A DNA stretch of 64,000 nucleotides, from the NCBI GenBank assembly GCA_017962145.1, contig JAGCVX010000012.1, positions 1-64,000 on the forward strand, written 5' to 3'. A model generated the notes under the pieces. It ran no database searches and had not been told where the DNA came from. It saw only the letters and a list, made by a program, of their open reading frames with translations. The first letter of the stretch is position 1. Each line of letters begins with the position of its first letter. This document shows, piece by piece, positions 1-9,183 of the stretch. The DNA is from Clostridiales bacterium (lineage in GTDB: Bacteria; Bacillota; Clostridia; Saccharofermentanales; Saccharofermentanaceae). The translations under genes were made by a program, and so were the position numbers.

Positions 1-58
1 CAACCAGTTCCTGCTGAAGTTCTTCAGTGGACTTCGAACGCAATTCTTTAGCCGTCAT
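1..58 (-). CDS. rpmC: 50S ribosomal protein L29, N-terminal fragment (runs off left edge)
   Basis: Only the first 19 codons are in the window. They read [19 protein letters not shown], a typical L29 N-terminus. L29 binds 23S rRNA near the peptide exit tunnel. The ATG lies inside the last codons of rplP (11 nt overlap), and the purine-rich GAGGAGG upstream within rplP can serve as its ribosome site, so the pair is probably translationally coupled. Position after rplP is the standard S10-operon order. Confidence 0.93.
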   Translation of the reverse strand, partial: MTAKELRSKSTEELQQELV

Positions 59-479
59 TTTCAGATACCTCCTCTTCCTTCTTGATGAACTTTGTCTTGC
101 AAGGGAGCTTGTGTCCGGCAAGACGCATAGCCTCACGAGCTACTTCTTCACTTACGCCTGCGATCTCGAAAAGTACGCGACCCGGCTTAACTACTGCTAC
201 CCAGTACTCCGGAGAACCCTTACCGGAACCCATTCGAGTTTCAGCAGGCTTCTTTGTTACCGGCTTGTCCGGGAAGATCTTGATCCAGACCTTACCGCCT
301 CTTTTTACGTAACGGTTGATAGCGATACGGGCAGCCTCGATCTGATTGGATGTGATCCAGCACGGCTCGGTAGCATACATACCGAAATCACCATAAGCAA
401 CGAAATTACCTCTGGAAGCCTTACCGGTCAGACGGCCACGCTGCTGCTTTCTGTGCTTAACTCTCTTAGGAAGTAACAT
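48..479 (-). CDS. rplP: 50S ribosomal protein L16
   Basis: 143 aa, normal L16 length. It opens [16 protein letters not shown] and carries the conserved GKASRGN and WIKIFPDKP segments. L16 helps organise the A-site and peptidyl-transferase region of the large subunit. Its ATG overlaps the rpsC stop codon by one base (TAATG), and its own end overlaps rpmC, so it sits in the middle of a tightly coupled operon. The C-terminus [10 protein letters not shown] is a slightly longer acidic tail than in many homologues. Confidence 0.97.
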   Translation of the reverse strand: MLLPKRVKHRKQQRGRLTGKASRGNFVAYGDFGMYATEPCWITSNQIEAARIAINRYVKRGGKVWIKIFPDKPVTKKPAETRMGSGKGSPEYWVAVVKPGRVLFEIAGVSEEVAREAMRLAGHKLPCKTKFIKKEEEVSENDG

Positions 480-1150
480 TAAGCTTCGCCTCCTTCCGTA
501 GCCTTAACAACCTTCTTGGCTGTCAGGATCTCACCACGGTAAACCCAAACCTTAACACCGATACGACCGTACTGTGTGTTTGCCTCAGCAAAACCATAGT
601 CGATGTCAGCACGCAGTGTCTGCAGCGGGATTGTACCTTCGTGGTATGTCTCGGAACGAGCGATTTCAGCGCCGCCCAGACGACCGGAGCAGGAAGTCTT
701 GATTCCCTTTGCACCGCACTTCATGGTACGGGACATAGCCATCTTCATGGCACGACGGAAAGAAACACGTCTCTCCAGCTGGGAAGCGATGCTCTCAGCA
801 ACGAGCTGAGCGTTTGCATCTGCGTTCTTTACTTCACGAACGTCTACGAAGAAATTCTTCTTGAACTTCTTCTGAAGCTTCTTCTTGAAATCTTCAATAC
901 CGGCACCCTGACGGCCAATGATGATACCCGGCTTAGCGGCATTGATGATGATAGATGTCTTGTCTGCACCCTTACGCTCGATCTCGATGGATGAAACGCC
1001 TGCAGCAAAGCACTCTTTCTTTACAAAATCACGGATTTGCTTGTCCTCAACGAGGAAATCGCTGAATGTCTTCTTGTCGGCATACCAACGTGTGTCCCAC
1101 TCTTTAATGACACCGACGCGCAATCCATGGGGATTAACCTTCTGGCCCAT
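479..1150 (-). CDS. rpsC: 30S ribosomal protein S3
   Basis: 223 aa from the ATG at 1150, which gives the canonical start [13 protein letters not shown] and is preceded by a GGAGG site; an in-frame start 12 codons upstream has no family support. The KH-type RNA-binding segment with GRQGAGI is at about residues 85-95. S3 sits at the mRNA entry channel of the small subunit. It lies 13 nt after rplV and overlaps rplP by one base. Confidence 0.97.
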   Translation of the reverse strand: MGQKVNPHGLRVGVIKEWDTRWYADKKTFSDFLVEDKQIRDFVKKECFAAGVSSIEIERKGADKTSIIINAAKPGIIIGRQGAGIEDFKKKLQKKFKKNFFVDVREVKNADANAQLVAESIASQLERRVSFRRAMKMAMSRTMKCGAKGIKTSCSGRLGGAEIARSETYHEGTIPLQTLRADIDYGFAEANTQYGRIGVKVWVYRGEILTAKKVVKATEGGEA

Positions 1151-1163
1151 TCTTAACTCCTCC

Positions 1164-1640
1164 TTATACTCTTTCCTTGAGAACAACTGTTACGTGACTT
1201 GTTCTCTTGTTGATTCTAGAAGCAGAACCTCTTGCTCTCGGCATGAAGCGCTTCAGGATCGGTCCCTGCTCAGCGTAAGCATCTGCAACATAAAGGCTGC
1301 CCTTAGCCAGACCGTTATTGTTAACAGCGTTTGCCTCAGCAGACTTCATAGCCTTCTTGAGTACCGGAGAAGCAGCCTTCGGCGTGTAGTCGAGGATGGC
1401 ATAAGCCTCTTCCAGGTCCTTACCCTTGATCAGGTCAGCAACGACCTTAACCTTACGGGGTGTAATACGAATATACTTAGCAATCGCCTTGCCCTGATCC
1501 TTGCCGATACCAAGGAGCTTCTTCTGCTTCTTAGTAAGGACAGGCTTCTTCGCGGACTTCTTCTGCTGCTTACCGTAAGCTTCGAGGATTTCGTCGCGAT
1601 TTGCTTCAATATAGTCTTTTGTTAATTTAACTTTTTCCAC
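1164..1640 (-). CDS. rplV: 50S ribosomal protein L22 with N-terminal extension
   Basis: 158 aa with a GTG start preceded by GGGAGG. The L22 core begins near residue 50 ([18 protein letters not shown]) and ends with the [15 protein letters not shown] hairpin segment (here [14 protein letters not shown]) that lines the exit tunnel. Usual L22 is about 110 aa; here about 48 lysine-rich residues precede the core. The RBS sits at the GTG, so the extension is probably real and not an over-called start, but a start inside the extension cannot be excluded (no Met is present between). Confidence 0.93.
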   Translation of the reverse strand: MEKVKLTKDYIEANRDEILEAYGKQQKKSAKKPVLTKKQKKLLGIGKDQGKAIAKYIRITPRKVKVVADLIKGKDLEEAYAILDYTPKAASPVLKKAMKSAEANAVNNNGLAKGSLYVADAYAEQGPILKRFMPRARGSASRINKRTSHVTVVLKERV

Positions 1641-1668
1641 TATTATTTCCTCCCTTCAAAGCTTACGA

Positions 1669-1947
1669 TTACTTACCACCAGATGATTTCTCACCGGCAT
1701 GGCCTCTGTATGTTCTTGTCGGAGCGAACTCGCCCAGTTTGTGACCGATCATTTCTTCGACCACGTATACCGGAACGTGTCTTCTGCCGTCATAAACAGC
1801 GATCGTGTGTCCGACCATTTCAGGATAGATCGTCGAAGCGCGAGACCAAGTCTGGACAACCTTCTTCTCATTCGCTGCGTTCATCGCATTGATTTTCTTC
1901 ATCAGGGCTTCCTGTACGAAATAACCCTTTTTGGTTGATCTACTCAT
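1669..1947 (-). CDS. rpsS: 30S ribosomal protein S19
   Basis: 92 aa, normal length. Begins [18 protein letters not shown] and contains the family motifs [20 protein letters not shown] and [12 protein letters not shown]19 sits in the head of the small subunit and contacts S13. ATG at 1947 with GGGAGG nine bases upstream. Between rplB and rplV as in all S10 operons. Confidence 0.97.
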   Translation of the reverse strand: MSRSTKKGYFVQEALMKKINAMNAANEKKVVQTWSRASTIYPEMVGHTIAVYDGRRHVPVYVVEEMIGHKLGEFAPTRTYRGHAGEKSSGGK

Positions 1948-1965
1948 TTTGGTTCCTCCCTTCGC

Positions 1966-2793
1966 TTACTTTCTACCCTTAACAATGTACTTGTTAGACT
2001 GCTTCTTCTTGTTTCTGGTCTTCTTACCAAGAGTCGGAACACCCCAAGGTGTAACAGGACCCGGCAGACCGATCGGGGATTTACCCTCACCACCACCATG
2101 GGGGTGATCACACGGGTTCATAACAACACCACGGACTGCAGGTCTTACGCCCATGTGACGATGACGACCAGCCTTACCGATGGATACGTTCTCGTGCTCG
2201 TTGTTGCCGATAACACCGATTGTTGCTCTGCACTTGATAGAAACCATACGAACTTCACCGGACGGGAGACGAACCTGTGCGAACTCGCCTTCCTTAGCCA
2301 TCAGCTGAGCGCCTGCACCAGCGGTACGAACCATCTGTGCGCCCTTGCCCGGCTTAAGCTCGATGTTGTGGATCATGGTACCAACCGGGATGTTAGCGAT
2401 CGGGAGAGCGTTGCCTGCCACGATATCTGCATCTGTTCCGGAAACTACCTTGTCGCCTACCTTGAGACCCTGGGGAGCCAGGATGTAGGACTTAGCACCA
2501 TCAACGTACTGGATCAGTGCGATAAAAGCGGTGCGGTTCGGATCATACTCGATTGCAACTACTGTTGCCGGGATACCATCTTTTGTTCTCTTCCAGTCAA
2601 TGACACGGATCTTACGACGGTTGCCGCCACCGATGTGACGAACTGTGATACGTCCGTAAGAGTTACGTCCGCCTGACTTGCTGCGTGTAACGAGCAGGCT
2701 CTTCTCGGGCTCCTTCTTCGTCAGGGAAGAAAAGTCCGCAACCGTCATGCTGCGTCTTGCAGGAGAAGTTGGATTAAAAGTCTTTACTGCCAT
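1966..2793 (-). CDS. rplB: 50S ribosomal protein L2
   Basis: 275 aa, normal length. Shows the conserved [14 protein letters not shown] segment near residue 50, and the C-terminal [17 protein letters not shown] loop whose histidine lies near the peptidyl-transferase centre. L2 supports subunit association and tRNA binding. 18 nt upstream of rpsS. Confidence 0.98.
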   Translation of the reverse strand: MAVKTFNPTSPARRSMTVADFSSLTKKEPEKSLLVTRSKSGGRNSYGRITVRHIGGGNRRKIRVIDWKRTKDGIPATVVAIEYDPNRTAFIALIQYVDGAKSYILAPQGLKVGDKVVSGTDADIVAGNALPIANIPVGTMIHNIELKPGKGAQMVRTAGAGAQLMAKEGEFAQVRLPSGEVRMVSIKCRATIGVIGNNEHENVSIGKAGRHRHMGVRPAVRGVVMNPCDHPHGGGEGKSPIGLPGPVTPWGVPTLGKKTRNKKKQSNKYIVKGRK

Positions 2794-2823
2794 TCTCTCT
2801 TCACTCCTTTTCCATCAGGCCGA

Positions 2824-3180
2824 TCACTGGCCGATTCCAAATTCTTCAATAGCTGTCTTAAACTTCTTATCGGACTTAGCAACCTTGCCGCCCTTACCGA
2901 GGTAAGACACTTCCTTCGCTTCCATATCGATGGTAACTACTGCCTTCTTGAAGGAAGGAGTTACACCCTCTACGTAGCGCTGTCTCTTCTTTTTACCGTC
3001 GTAATTTACTGTGTTAACAGAAATTACCTTTACATCGAACAGCTGCTCAACAGCCTTTCTGATGTCGGTCTTTGTTGCTGTCTTAGCAACCTTGAATGTA
3101 TATTTGCCGCTCGCTGTGTCGAAAGAGCTCTTCTCAGTGATGACCGGCTTAATGATGATGTCCTGCGGTGCCTTATTCAT
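2824..3180 (-). CDS. rplW: 50S ribosomal protein L23
   Basis: 118 aa. Shows the L23 signature PVITEKS near the N-terminus and the KYTFKVAKTATKTDIRKAVE segment. L23 sits at the tunnel exit and is a docking site for SRP and trigger factor. About 20 residues longer at the C-terminus than the commonest form (GKGGKVAKSDKKFKTAIEE tail). Its ATG overlaps the rplD stop (ATGA). Confidence 0.96.
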   Translation of the reverse strand: MNKAPQDIIIKPVITEKSSFDTASGKYTFKVAKTATKTDIRKAVEQLFDVKVISVNTVNYDGKKKRQRYVEGVTPSFKKAVVTIDMEAKEVSYLGKGGKVAKSDKKFKTAIEEFGIGQ

Positions 3181-3800
3181 ACGTACACCTCCATGATCTT
3201 CTCTGCAGCTTCCTTAGTCATGATGAAAGCATCATACTTGAGGATGTCGAATACATTGATTGTATTAACGAAAGCTGTCTTAACGGTAGGAAGATTTCTT
3301 GCAGACTTCTCAACGTTCTCGTTCTTGCCGCCCAGAACTACCAGTGCGGAATCCTCAACCTTGATTGCCTTCATAAAATCAACCATGTTCTTTGTCTTCA
3401 TTGTGTCGAAGTCGAGAGCGTCTACAACGAATACCTTTGTATCAGCCATCTTGGAAGAGAAAGCAGACTTCATAGCCAGACGTCTGATCTTCTTCGGAAC
3501 AGTGTAGCTGTAAGATCTCGGCTTAGGCCCAAAGATGATGCCGCCGCCAACGTACTGAGCAGAACGTGTAGAACCGTGACGAGCACGACCTGTACCCTTC
3601 TGACGATACGGACGCTTACCGCCGCCGCGAACTTCGCTTCTTGTTTTTGTGGAATGTGTGCCCTGACGACGATTAGCAAGAATGTTGAGTACTACTGTAC
3701 GCATCGCTGCTGCGTTCGGCTCGATACCGAAGATCGCATCAGAAAGATCCATCGATCCGACAACAGATCCACTAAGATTCAAAATATCAATTTTAGCCAT
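3177..3800 (-). CDS. rplD: 50S ribosomal protein L4
   Basis: 207 aa, normal length. Contains the extended-loop motif GGGKRPYRQKGTGRARHGS at about residues 62-80, which reaches into the exit tunnel. L4 is also the classical autoregulator of the S10 operon in some bacteria; whether that happens here is unknown. ATGA overlap with rplW. Confidence 0.97.
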   Translation of the reverse strand: MAKIDILNLSGSVVGSMDLSDAIFGIEPNAAAMRTVVLNILANRRQGTHSTKTRSEVRGGGKRPYRQKGTGRARHGSTRSAQYVGGGIIFGPKPRSYSYTVPKKIRRLAMKSAFSSKMADTKVFVVDALDFDTMKTKNMVDFMKAIKVEDSALVVLGGKNENVEKSARNLPTVKTAFVNTINVFDILKYDAFIMTKEAAEKIMEVYV

Positions 3801-3825
3801 TTCTTAGTTCCTCCTTGTCGCCGAA

Positions 3826-4455
3826 TTACTTAGCCTTTACGGACGACGTAATGGTAACGATGCCGCCCTTAGGACCCGGAACCGCGCCCTTAAGAACGAG
3901 GATTCCTCTCTCGCCGTCAACGCTGACGACCGTCAGATTCTGTACTGTGCAGTTTACTGCGCCCATGTGACCAGGCATCTTCTTACCCGGAAGTACACGA
4001 GCCGGTGTGGAGTTAGCACCCATGGAACCAACACGTCTGTGGTACATAGAACCGTGTCCATCCGGACCACCCTTCTGACCGTGACGCTTGATGTTGCCCT
4101 GGTAACCTTTACCCTTAGAAACACCGCTAACATCTACGTGATCTCCAACACTGAGCATGTCGGATACCTTAATTTCCTGACCGAGTGTGTAATCTTCCTC
4201 TGTCTGGAACTCACGGATAGTACGCTTAACAGCAACCTCTGCCTTTGCGAACTGTCCCTTGTCCGGCTTGTTTACAAGCTTCTCGCGAATGTCGCCTGTT
4301 GCAACCTTCACAGCCTTGTAGCCGTCTTTTTCTACCGTCTTGTTCTGAATAACAAACATAGGGTTGCATTCAATAACGGTTGCCGGAACTGCCAAACCGC
4401 TCTCATCGAAGAGCTGTGTCATGCCGGCCTTTTTGCCAAGTACGAACTTTGTCAT
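3826..4455 (-). CDS. rplC: 50S ribosomal protein L3
   Basis: 209 aa, normal length. Begins MTKFVLGKKAGMTQLF and has the conserved GHGSMYHRRVGSMG loop near residue 135 that approaches the peptidyl-transferase centre. Preceded by a TAGGAGGAAT ribosome site. It follows rpsJ after about 100 nt in which I see no further gene. Confidence 0.97.
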   Translation of the reverse strand: MTKFVLGKKAGMTQLFDESGLAVPATVIECNPMFVIQNKTVEKDGYKAVKVATGDIREKLVNKPDKGQFAKAEVAVKRTIREFQTEEDYTLGQEIKVSDMLSVGDHVDVSGVSKGKGYQGNIKRHGQKGGPDGHGSMYHRRVGSMGANSTPARVLPGKKMPGHMGAVNCTVQNLTVVSVDGERGILVLKGAVPGPKGGIVTITSSVKAK

Positions 4456-4559
4456 TTCTTATTCCTCCTATTTAGGTTATTGGTTCGCGATTTCAAGTCC
4501 GCGAACATGACCTCCGCATATCCTGCCGCTTGACTTTCAACAGGACGCGGAAAAAGCCC

Positions 4560-4871
4560 TTAAGCCTTGAGCTCAATGCTCACGCCTGCAGGCATGTCAA
4601 GCTTCATCAATGCATCAACAGTCTTCTGGTTCGGCGCAAAGATGTCGATAAGACGCTTATGCGTACGAAGTTCAAACTGCTCACGGGAATCCTTGTACTT
4701 ATGAGGAGAACGCAGGATCGTTGTGATCTCTTTTTCTGTCGGGAGCGGGATCGGGCCGGAGAAGCTTGCGCCTGTTCTGGTGACCGTCTCAACAATACGT
4801 GCTGCGCTCTGATCAAGGAGCTCGTGATCATAAGCCTTAAGCTTAATTCTGATCTTTTGGTTTGTTGCCAT
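4560..4871 (-). CDS. rpsJ: 30S ribosomal protein S10 (NusE)
   Basis: 103 aa from the ATG at 4871, giving [20 protein letters not shown], the normal S10 N-terminus, with TTGGAGG nine bases upstream. A longer in-frame reading exists upstream but lacks family support. S10 is a small-subunit head protein and, as NusE, a transcription antitermination factor. First gene of the operon. Confidence 0.97.
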   Translation of the reverse strand: MATNQKIRIKLKAYDHELLDQSAARIVETVTRTGASFSGPIPLPTEKEITTILRSPHKYKDSREQFELRTHKRLIDIFAPNQKTVDALMKLDMPAGVSIELKA

Positions 4872-5150
4872 GTTGTTTTCCTCCAAATTCTTTGCTGTTG
4901 TTTTTTCTTCACCGTGTCCAGCGTTTCTTCTGTGCCCATCATAAAACCCAGGAGACCAGTTACCACAGACTGCGGCACTTTGGGCCTGGGCATGTGTTCT
5001 ACAAAACACACGCTGTTACTTCCGGTTCTTCGCCGAGGATCGATGTCCCGGCTGCTCCGCCTAAGTTACCCGCTTTCTAAAGCACAGCCCGCTTTATCCG
5101 GCGGCAATCTCAAGCTTCTTCGCTTGCGCGCACAAAGTCGCGCAGGAAAG
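4872..5150 (-). promoter_or_regulatory. S10 operon leader (about 270 nt 5' UTR, structured)
   Basis: No gene is visible between rpsJ and hslO. On the minus strand the transcript from the promoter at 5151-5179 would carry about 270 nt before rpsJ. It can form several stems: a six-base stem (arms 4993-4998 and 5005-5010) and a six-base CCCAGG/CCTGGG stem (arms 4985-4990 and 4947-4952), plus a GC-rich stem near the 5' end. I see no clear intrinsic terminator with a U run. It may be a ribosomal-protein-responsive leader, but the sequence does not identify the ligand. Confidence 0.5.
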
Positions 5151-5179
5151 AGTATACAGCAGAAGTCAAGTGTTTGCAA
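5151..5179 (-). promoter_or_regulatory. Promoter of the S10 operon
   Basis: Minus strand: TTGCAA (5174-5179), 17 bp spacer, TATACT (5151-5156). This is a good sigma-A match pointing at rpsJ and the only strong one between hslO and rpsJ. Confidence 0.7.
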
Positions 5180-5256
5180 GCATTATTTTCATTTTTCTTG
5201 GAAAAATATCGGATTTTTCTGTATTTGCGACGGTGCATTTCCCAAAGCACCTGAAA

Positions 5257-6168
5257 TTACTCCGAAAGAAGCCCCTTTACCTGCTCCTGGGTGAAGTGAT
5301 ATTTCTGGTCGCAGAAATGGCATTCGAGATCGATGCCGTTCGGATCTTCAGAAAGTTCGGTAAGATCTTTTTTTCCGATGGCCATGAGATTTCTCTCCAT
5401 GCGTTCTCTGGAACAGTTACAGGCATAGGCGACTTTTCTTCCTTCGAGGAAGCAGATGTGCTCGTCTCCGAGGAACATGTCGAGGATCTTTTCCGGAGTC
5501 AGGCCTTCGGAAAGAAGGAAGGTTACTTCGGGGAATCCTCCGCCTACGCGTTTTTCGAGATAGGAGATGGTCTCTTCGTCCGAGCCCGGCAGAAGCTGCA
5601 CCATGAATCCTCCGGCACAGGTCACTCCGTTTTCGTCGATGCCGACGCCGAGGGATACGATCGAGGGAGTCTGTTCGGACGCGGCCAGATAGTATGTAAA
5701 ATCTTCCGCGATCTCACCGGATACCAGTTCGACCTGACCTACATAAGGCTCTTTTAAACCGAAATCTTTGACTACGGTCAGTTTGCCGTTTCCGACTGCC
5801 GCGCCGACATTGAGCTTTCCGGGGCGGTGATACGTTGTCTCGACTACCGGTTCGAGGCAGTAGCCTCTTACGTTTCCGTGGGAATCCGCTACGGCGGTCA
5901 TGCCCTGAAGCGGTCCGTCGGAACGGATATTGAGGGTCATCGAATCGCCGTCGCTTTTTAATGTATCCGCAAGGAAAAGCGCACCGGTCAGAAATCTTCC
6001 GAGAGCCGCAGTGGCAACCGGAGATGTCTTATGAATACGCAGTGCTTCTTTTACGAGATTGGTGGAACGCACCGCCAGGGCACGCACCTTTCCATCCAGT
6101 GCGGTAGCAGTAACCAGATAATCGGAACCGTCGACCGGAGATCCCGGTGCGACATAAAAATCACTCAT
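5257..6168 (-). CDS. hslO: Redox-regulated holdase chaperone Hsp33
   Basis: 303 aa, normal length. Hsp33 is a cytoplasmic holdase turned on by oxidative unfolding. The zinc/redox switch is at the C-terminus: a CxC pair in YACNCSRERM and a CxxC pair in ECHFCDQKY. The N-terminal domain with the GRFLTGALFLAD-like segment is also typical. Last gene before the S10 promoter; 16 nt after the methyltransferase gene, so probably the end of that transcript. Confidence 0.95.
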   Translation of the reverse strand: MSDFYVAPGSPVDGSDYLVTATALDGKVRALAVRSTNLVKEALRIHKTSPVATAALGRFLTGALFLADTLKSDGDSMTLNIRSDGPLQGMTAVADSHGNVRGYCLEPVVETTYHRPGKLNVGAAVGNGKLTVVKDFGLKEPYVGQVELVSGEIAEDFTYYLAASEQTPSIVSLGVGIDENGVTCAGGFMVQLLPGSDEETISYLEKRVGGGFPEVTFLLSEGLTPEKILDMFLGDEHICFLEGRKVAYACNCSRERMERNLMAIGKKDLTELSEDPNGIDLECHFCDQKYHFTQEQVKGLLSE

Positions 6169-6184
6169 CGTTTTTCCCTCTGTT

Positions 6185-6952
6185 TTATATAAGAGGTCTT
6201 CTTATAATATAGAAAACTCTCTCGTCGTTTTCGTTCGGACGGCGCATCTTCATGTCGCCATATACTCCGACGACTTCGAGATGGCACTTTTCGACCAGCG
6301 CGCGGATCTCCTCATCGGAATAATATCTCTCGACGATCTCGGCATCCTGGCGCTCGAAAAGTTCCTTGCCTGCAGAAGCAAACATCGTCAGGCTTGCCGT
6401 GTTCAGACCCTTCTTCTCATCGAAATCGTTTTCCCATAATACAGTAAAATCATCTTCAATGGAATAGAAGAATTCATTTCCCAGAGTCTTTTCGAAATGC
6501 TTTTTCGTGGCGAGGTCAAAGATAAAGAGTCCGCCCGGGTTCAAAAAACAGTAGAAAGACCGAAGGAGTTTCTCTATATCTTTTTTCGATGTGATGTGGT
6601 TAACAGTATCCAGAAGGGATACGAAAACATCCATGGTGCCGAAAAGATCGAGCTCGGCCATATCCTGACAGAGCCATAAGATCTTTCTTTTCCCGCATCG
6701 GCTTCTGGCCTGGTCAAGCATGGCCGAGGATGAATCCACGCCGATGACATCGTAACCCAGATCAGAGAATGCGCACGAAACAGCACCTGTGCCACAGCCC
6801 AGATCGCAAAGGAGAAGTCTTCCCTTGTCGCCGTCTCCGGACAGCACGTTATATTTCTTTACAATGCGGTCGACAAAATCCGCCCAGGCAATCGGATCGA
6901 GACCCTGCTGGAACGTGTCGTAGAATCCGGCTAGAAAATCATATGCGGACAT
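6185..6952 (-). CDS. Class I SAM-dependent methyltransferase
   Basis: 255 aa. Motif I LCDLGCGTGAVS near residue 49 marks a SAM-binding Rossmann fold, followed by the acidic motif GVDSSSAML and the later FDLATKKHFE segment common in this family. Substrate unknown; distant members act on small molecules. It follows the M23 hydrolase gene after 3 nt, which suggests co-transcription with the FtsEX module, but a functional link is not shown. Confidence 0.8.
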   Translation of the reverse strand: MSAYDFLAGFYDTFQQGLDPIAWADFVDRIVKKYNVLSGDGDKGRLLLCDLGCGTGAVSCAFSDLGYDVIGVDSSSAMLDQARSRCGKRKILWLCQDMAELDLFGTMDVFVSLLDTVNHITSKKDIEKLLRSFYCFLNPGGLFIFDLATKKHFEKTLGNEFFYSIEDDFTVLWENDFDEKKGLNTASLTMFASAGKELFERQDAEIVERYYSDEEIRALVEKCHLEVVGVYGDMKMRRPNENDERVFYIIRRPLI

Positions 6953-6955
6953 GGA

Positions 6956-8263
6956 TCAACCTTTGATATACGGAGTCGGATCGACCTTCTCACCATTGAG
7001 GCGGACCTCAAAGTGCAGATGCGGTCCTGTGGATGTACCGGTGCTTCCGCACTCGGCGATGGTCTGACCGGCACTTACGTGATCTCCGACGCTGACCTTG
7101 ACGTCACGGCAGTGACCGTACAGTGTGCAAAGACCGTTACCATGATCGATAATGCAGTAGTTACCATAGTTGGTACCACCTGTGTTCTGTCCTTCAACCG
7201 GCTCTTCCACCTTGATGACGACGCCGTCAGCTGCGGCTACGATCGGGTTGCCGTAAGAACCACCGAGGTCAACGCCCCAGTGCATTTTCTGCGTGCCGTA
7301 TACAGGATGGACACGCATGCCGTACGGAGAATAGATCGTATAGTCACCCGGGTAAGGCCAGGTCATCTTGGCACTCGGAGAAGGAGCGGATCCGCCGCCT
7401 CCGCCACCGCCGCTTCCTCCGCCGCTCTTCGGCTTCGGTGTAGGCGTTGCCTTTTTCTTCTGCTCATCGTCGTATTCCTTCTGCAGACGGCGTACTTCGT
7501 CATCGAGACGGTCCGCTTCTGCCTTGAAGTCATCCTCTTTCTGCTGCCAGGAAGAGATGAGAGAGTTCGTATCTTCGAGAGCGGCTTCGGTTACGCCGAT
7601 GCGCTCACGGAGCTCTTCAAGTTCTTCGAGTTTCGCGTCTGCGATCGCCTGCATGTCTTCTGCTTCCTGAAGTGCATACTCGCTCTTCAGCTCCGCGTCA
7701 TCCATCGCGATCGTCAGCTGGTCGATCATCTGAAGATCGGCCTCACCGATAAGAGAGATCAGCTCGAGATTCGTAAAGAAGCCCGCGATACTGTCAGAAG
7801 ACAGAAGGATCTCCAGTGTGGATTTGTTCTCATATGCGAACATGATGCTGATACGCTCGGCATACTCTTCGCGCTTGTTCTGCAGGTTCTCCTGGGAAGT
7901 GATGTACTCATCGAGCGCTGCTTCCTTTGCAAGAAGGGCGGCTGCATACTCTTCCGAGATCTGCTCATACTGCTCCATCTGCTCGTCACTTAAGCCCTGC
8001 AGTTCTTCGAGTTCACCAGTAAGCTGGCCCCTTTCCTGCTTCAGCTGATCGACCTGGTTGGAAGCTTCCTGAGCTTTTCTTTTCGCTTCATCACGTTCTT
8101 TCTTTGCTTTCTCGATATCCTCCTTCGTAGGCGAATAGGAGAGGAAGTCGCGGTCCATCGCCGCAACCGGCTTTCTGTTCAGTACAGATGCTGTAGAGAA
8201 AATAAGTGATGCGCAAAGAATCAATCCGATTACCTTTTTAAGTCGTTTTCCTCGTAGACTCAT
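6956..8263 (-). CDS. Secreted coiled-coil M23 peptidoglycan hydrolase (EnvC/PcsB-like role)
   Basis: 435 aa. Signal peptide or anchor at residues 1-35, then a long coiled coil from about 45 to 290 rich in Glu, Ala and Gln, a Gly/Ser linker near 300, and a C-terminal LytM/M23 domain with the zinc ligands in MHWGVDLGG and HLHFEV. Such proteins cut peptidoglycan at division and are activated through their coiled coil by FtsEX. Here the gene follows ftsX directly, supporting that partnership. The linker is strikingly glycine-rich. Confidence 0.9.
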   Translation of the reverse strand: MSLRGKRLKKVIGLILCASLIFSTASVLNRKPVAAMDRDFLSYSPTKEDIEKAKKERDEAKRKAQEASNQVDQLKQERGQLTGELEELQGLSDEQMEQYEQISEEYAAALLAKEAALDEYITSQENLQNKREEYAERISIMFAYENKSTLEILLSSDSIAGFFTNLELISLIGEADLQMIDQLTIAMDDAELKSEYALQEAEDMQAIADAKLEELEELRERIGVTEAALEDTNSLISSWQQKEDDFKAEADRLDDEVRRLQKEYDDEQKKKATPTPKPKSGGGSGGGGGGGSAPSPSAKMTWPYPGDYTIYSPYGMRVHPVYGTQKMHWGVDLGGSYGNPIVAAADGVVIKVEEPVEGQNTGGTNYGNYCIIDHGNGLCTLYGHCRDVKVSVGDHVSAGQTIAECGSTGTSTGPHLHFEVRLNGEKVDPTPYIKG

Positions 8264-8283
8264 TCGTCATTCCTCCTTTTCCT

Positions 8284-9183
8284 TTACACTTTTACGTATT
8301 TGCGGACCGCAATACCACTTCCGATGGAACCGATGATGATGCCGCTTGCCAGACACAAAAGAAGGATCGACAGAGAAAGGCTCTTCATCGGGATCAGGGA
8401 ATAGATACTGCTCGCCGCTACATTCTTCATAGCTCGCTTGAATATCTGTGAATATGCAATATAAGTGATGCCCCAGGCGCAAAGTGCGCTGATGAGGCCT
8501 ACGATCGCGCCCTCAACGACATACGGAAGACGTATGTATCCGTTTGTGGCGCCGACGAATTTCATGATCGCGATCTCCGTGGAACGGGAGTATACCGAGA
8601 TACGTACCATGTTGGAGATGATAAACAAAGAAATCAGGAACAGTACTGCAAATGCAACAACGGTCGCGATGTTGACGACCTTGGTCGCACGTGTCAGGAA
8701 CTTCATGACGTTACTTTCCTGCATGACTTTTTCGATACCCGGAATCGCTTCGAGATTCATAACGACCTGGTCGGCATAGGACGGATCCGTCAGCTGTACC
8801 GTAATGGTATACGGCAGATAGGTGTTGTAGTCGAAGTCATCGAGGATCGAAGAGCTTTCACCGAGTTCTTCTCTGAAGCGGTTATAGTTCTGCTCCGGAG
8901 ACATGCCGTGATAACCCTTGATCTTATCCGGATTGCTCTGCAGATAGTTGACGACCATATCCATCTGGCTCTGGTCGCAGCCGAGCTTCATGTAGATCTC
9001 GATCGGGGGCTGCTGGCCCACTTTCTTCATGATGAATCTCGCATTTGCCGAGAAAATGGAGAAAACGGACATAAGAAGCAGCATCAGGAGGATCGTCGTG
9101 ATGGACGCCACTGTGACCAGCGGGTGTCGGACGATACCCTGGATACCTTCCTTTAATGAATTCCAAAATGCTCGTGCGCTCAT
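8284..9183 (-). CDS. ftsX: Cell division ABC transporter permease FtsX
   Basis: 299 aa. One TM near residues 20-45, an extracellular domain to about 165, then three TM segments, the FtsX layout. FtsX with FtsE does not move a solute but transmits ATP hydrolysis to a periplasmic or extracellular hydrolase. Its ATG overlaps the ftsE stop (ATGA), so translation is coupled; the presumed target hydrolase follows at 8263. Confidence 0.95.
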   Translation of the reverse strand: MSARAFWNSLKEGIQGIVRHPLVTVASITTILLMLLLMSVFSIFSANARFIMKKVGQQPPIEIYMKLGCDQSQMDMVVNYLQSNPDKIKGYHGMSPEQNYNRFREELGESSSILDDFDYNTYLPYTITVQLTDPSYADQVVMNLEAIPGIEKVMQESNVMKFLTRATKVVNIATVVAFAVLFLISLFIISNMVRISVYSRSTEIAIMKFVGATNGYIRLPYVVEGAIVGLISALCAWGITYIAYSQIFKRAMKNVAASSIYSLIPMKSLSLSILLLCLASGIIIGSIGSGIAVRKYVKV

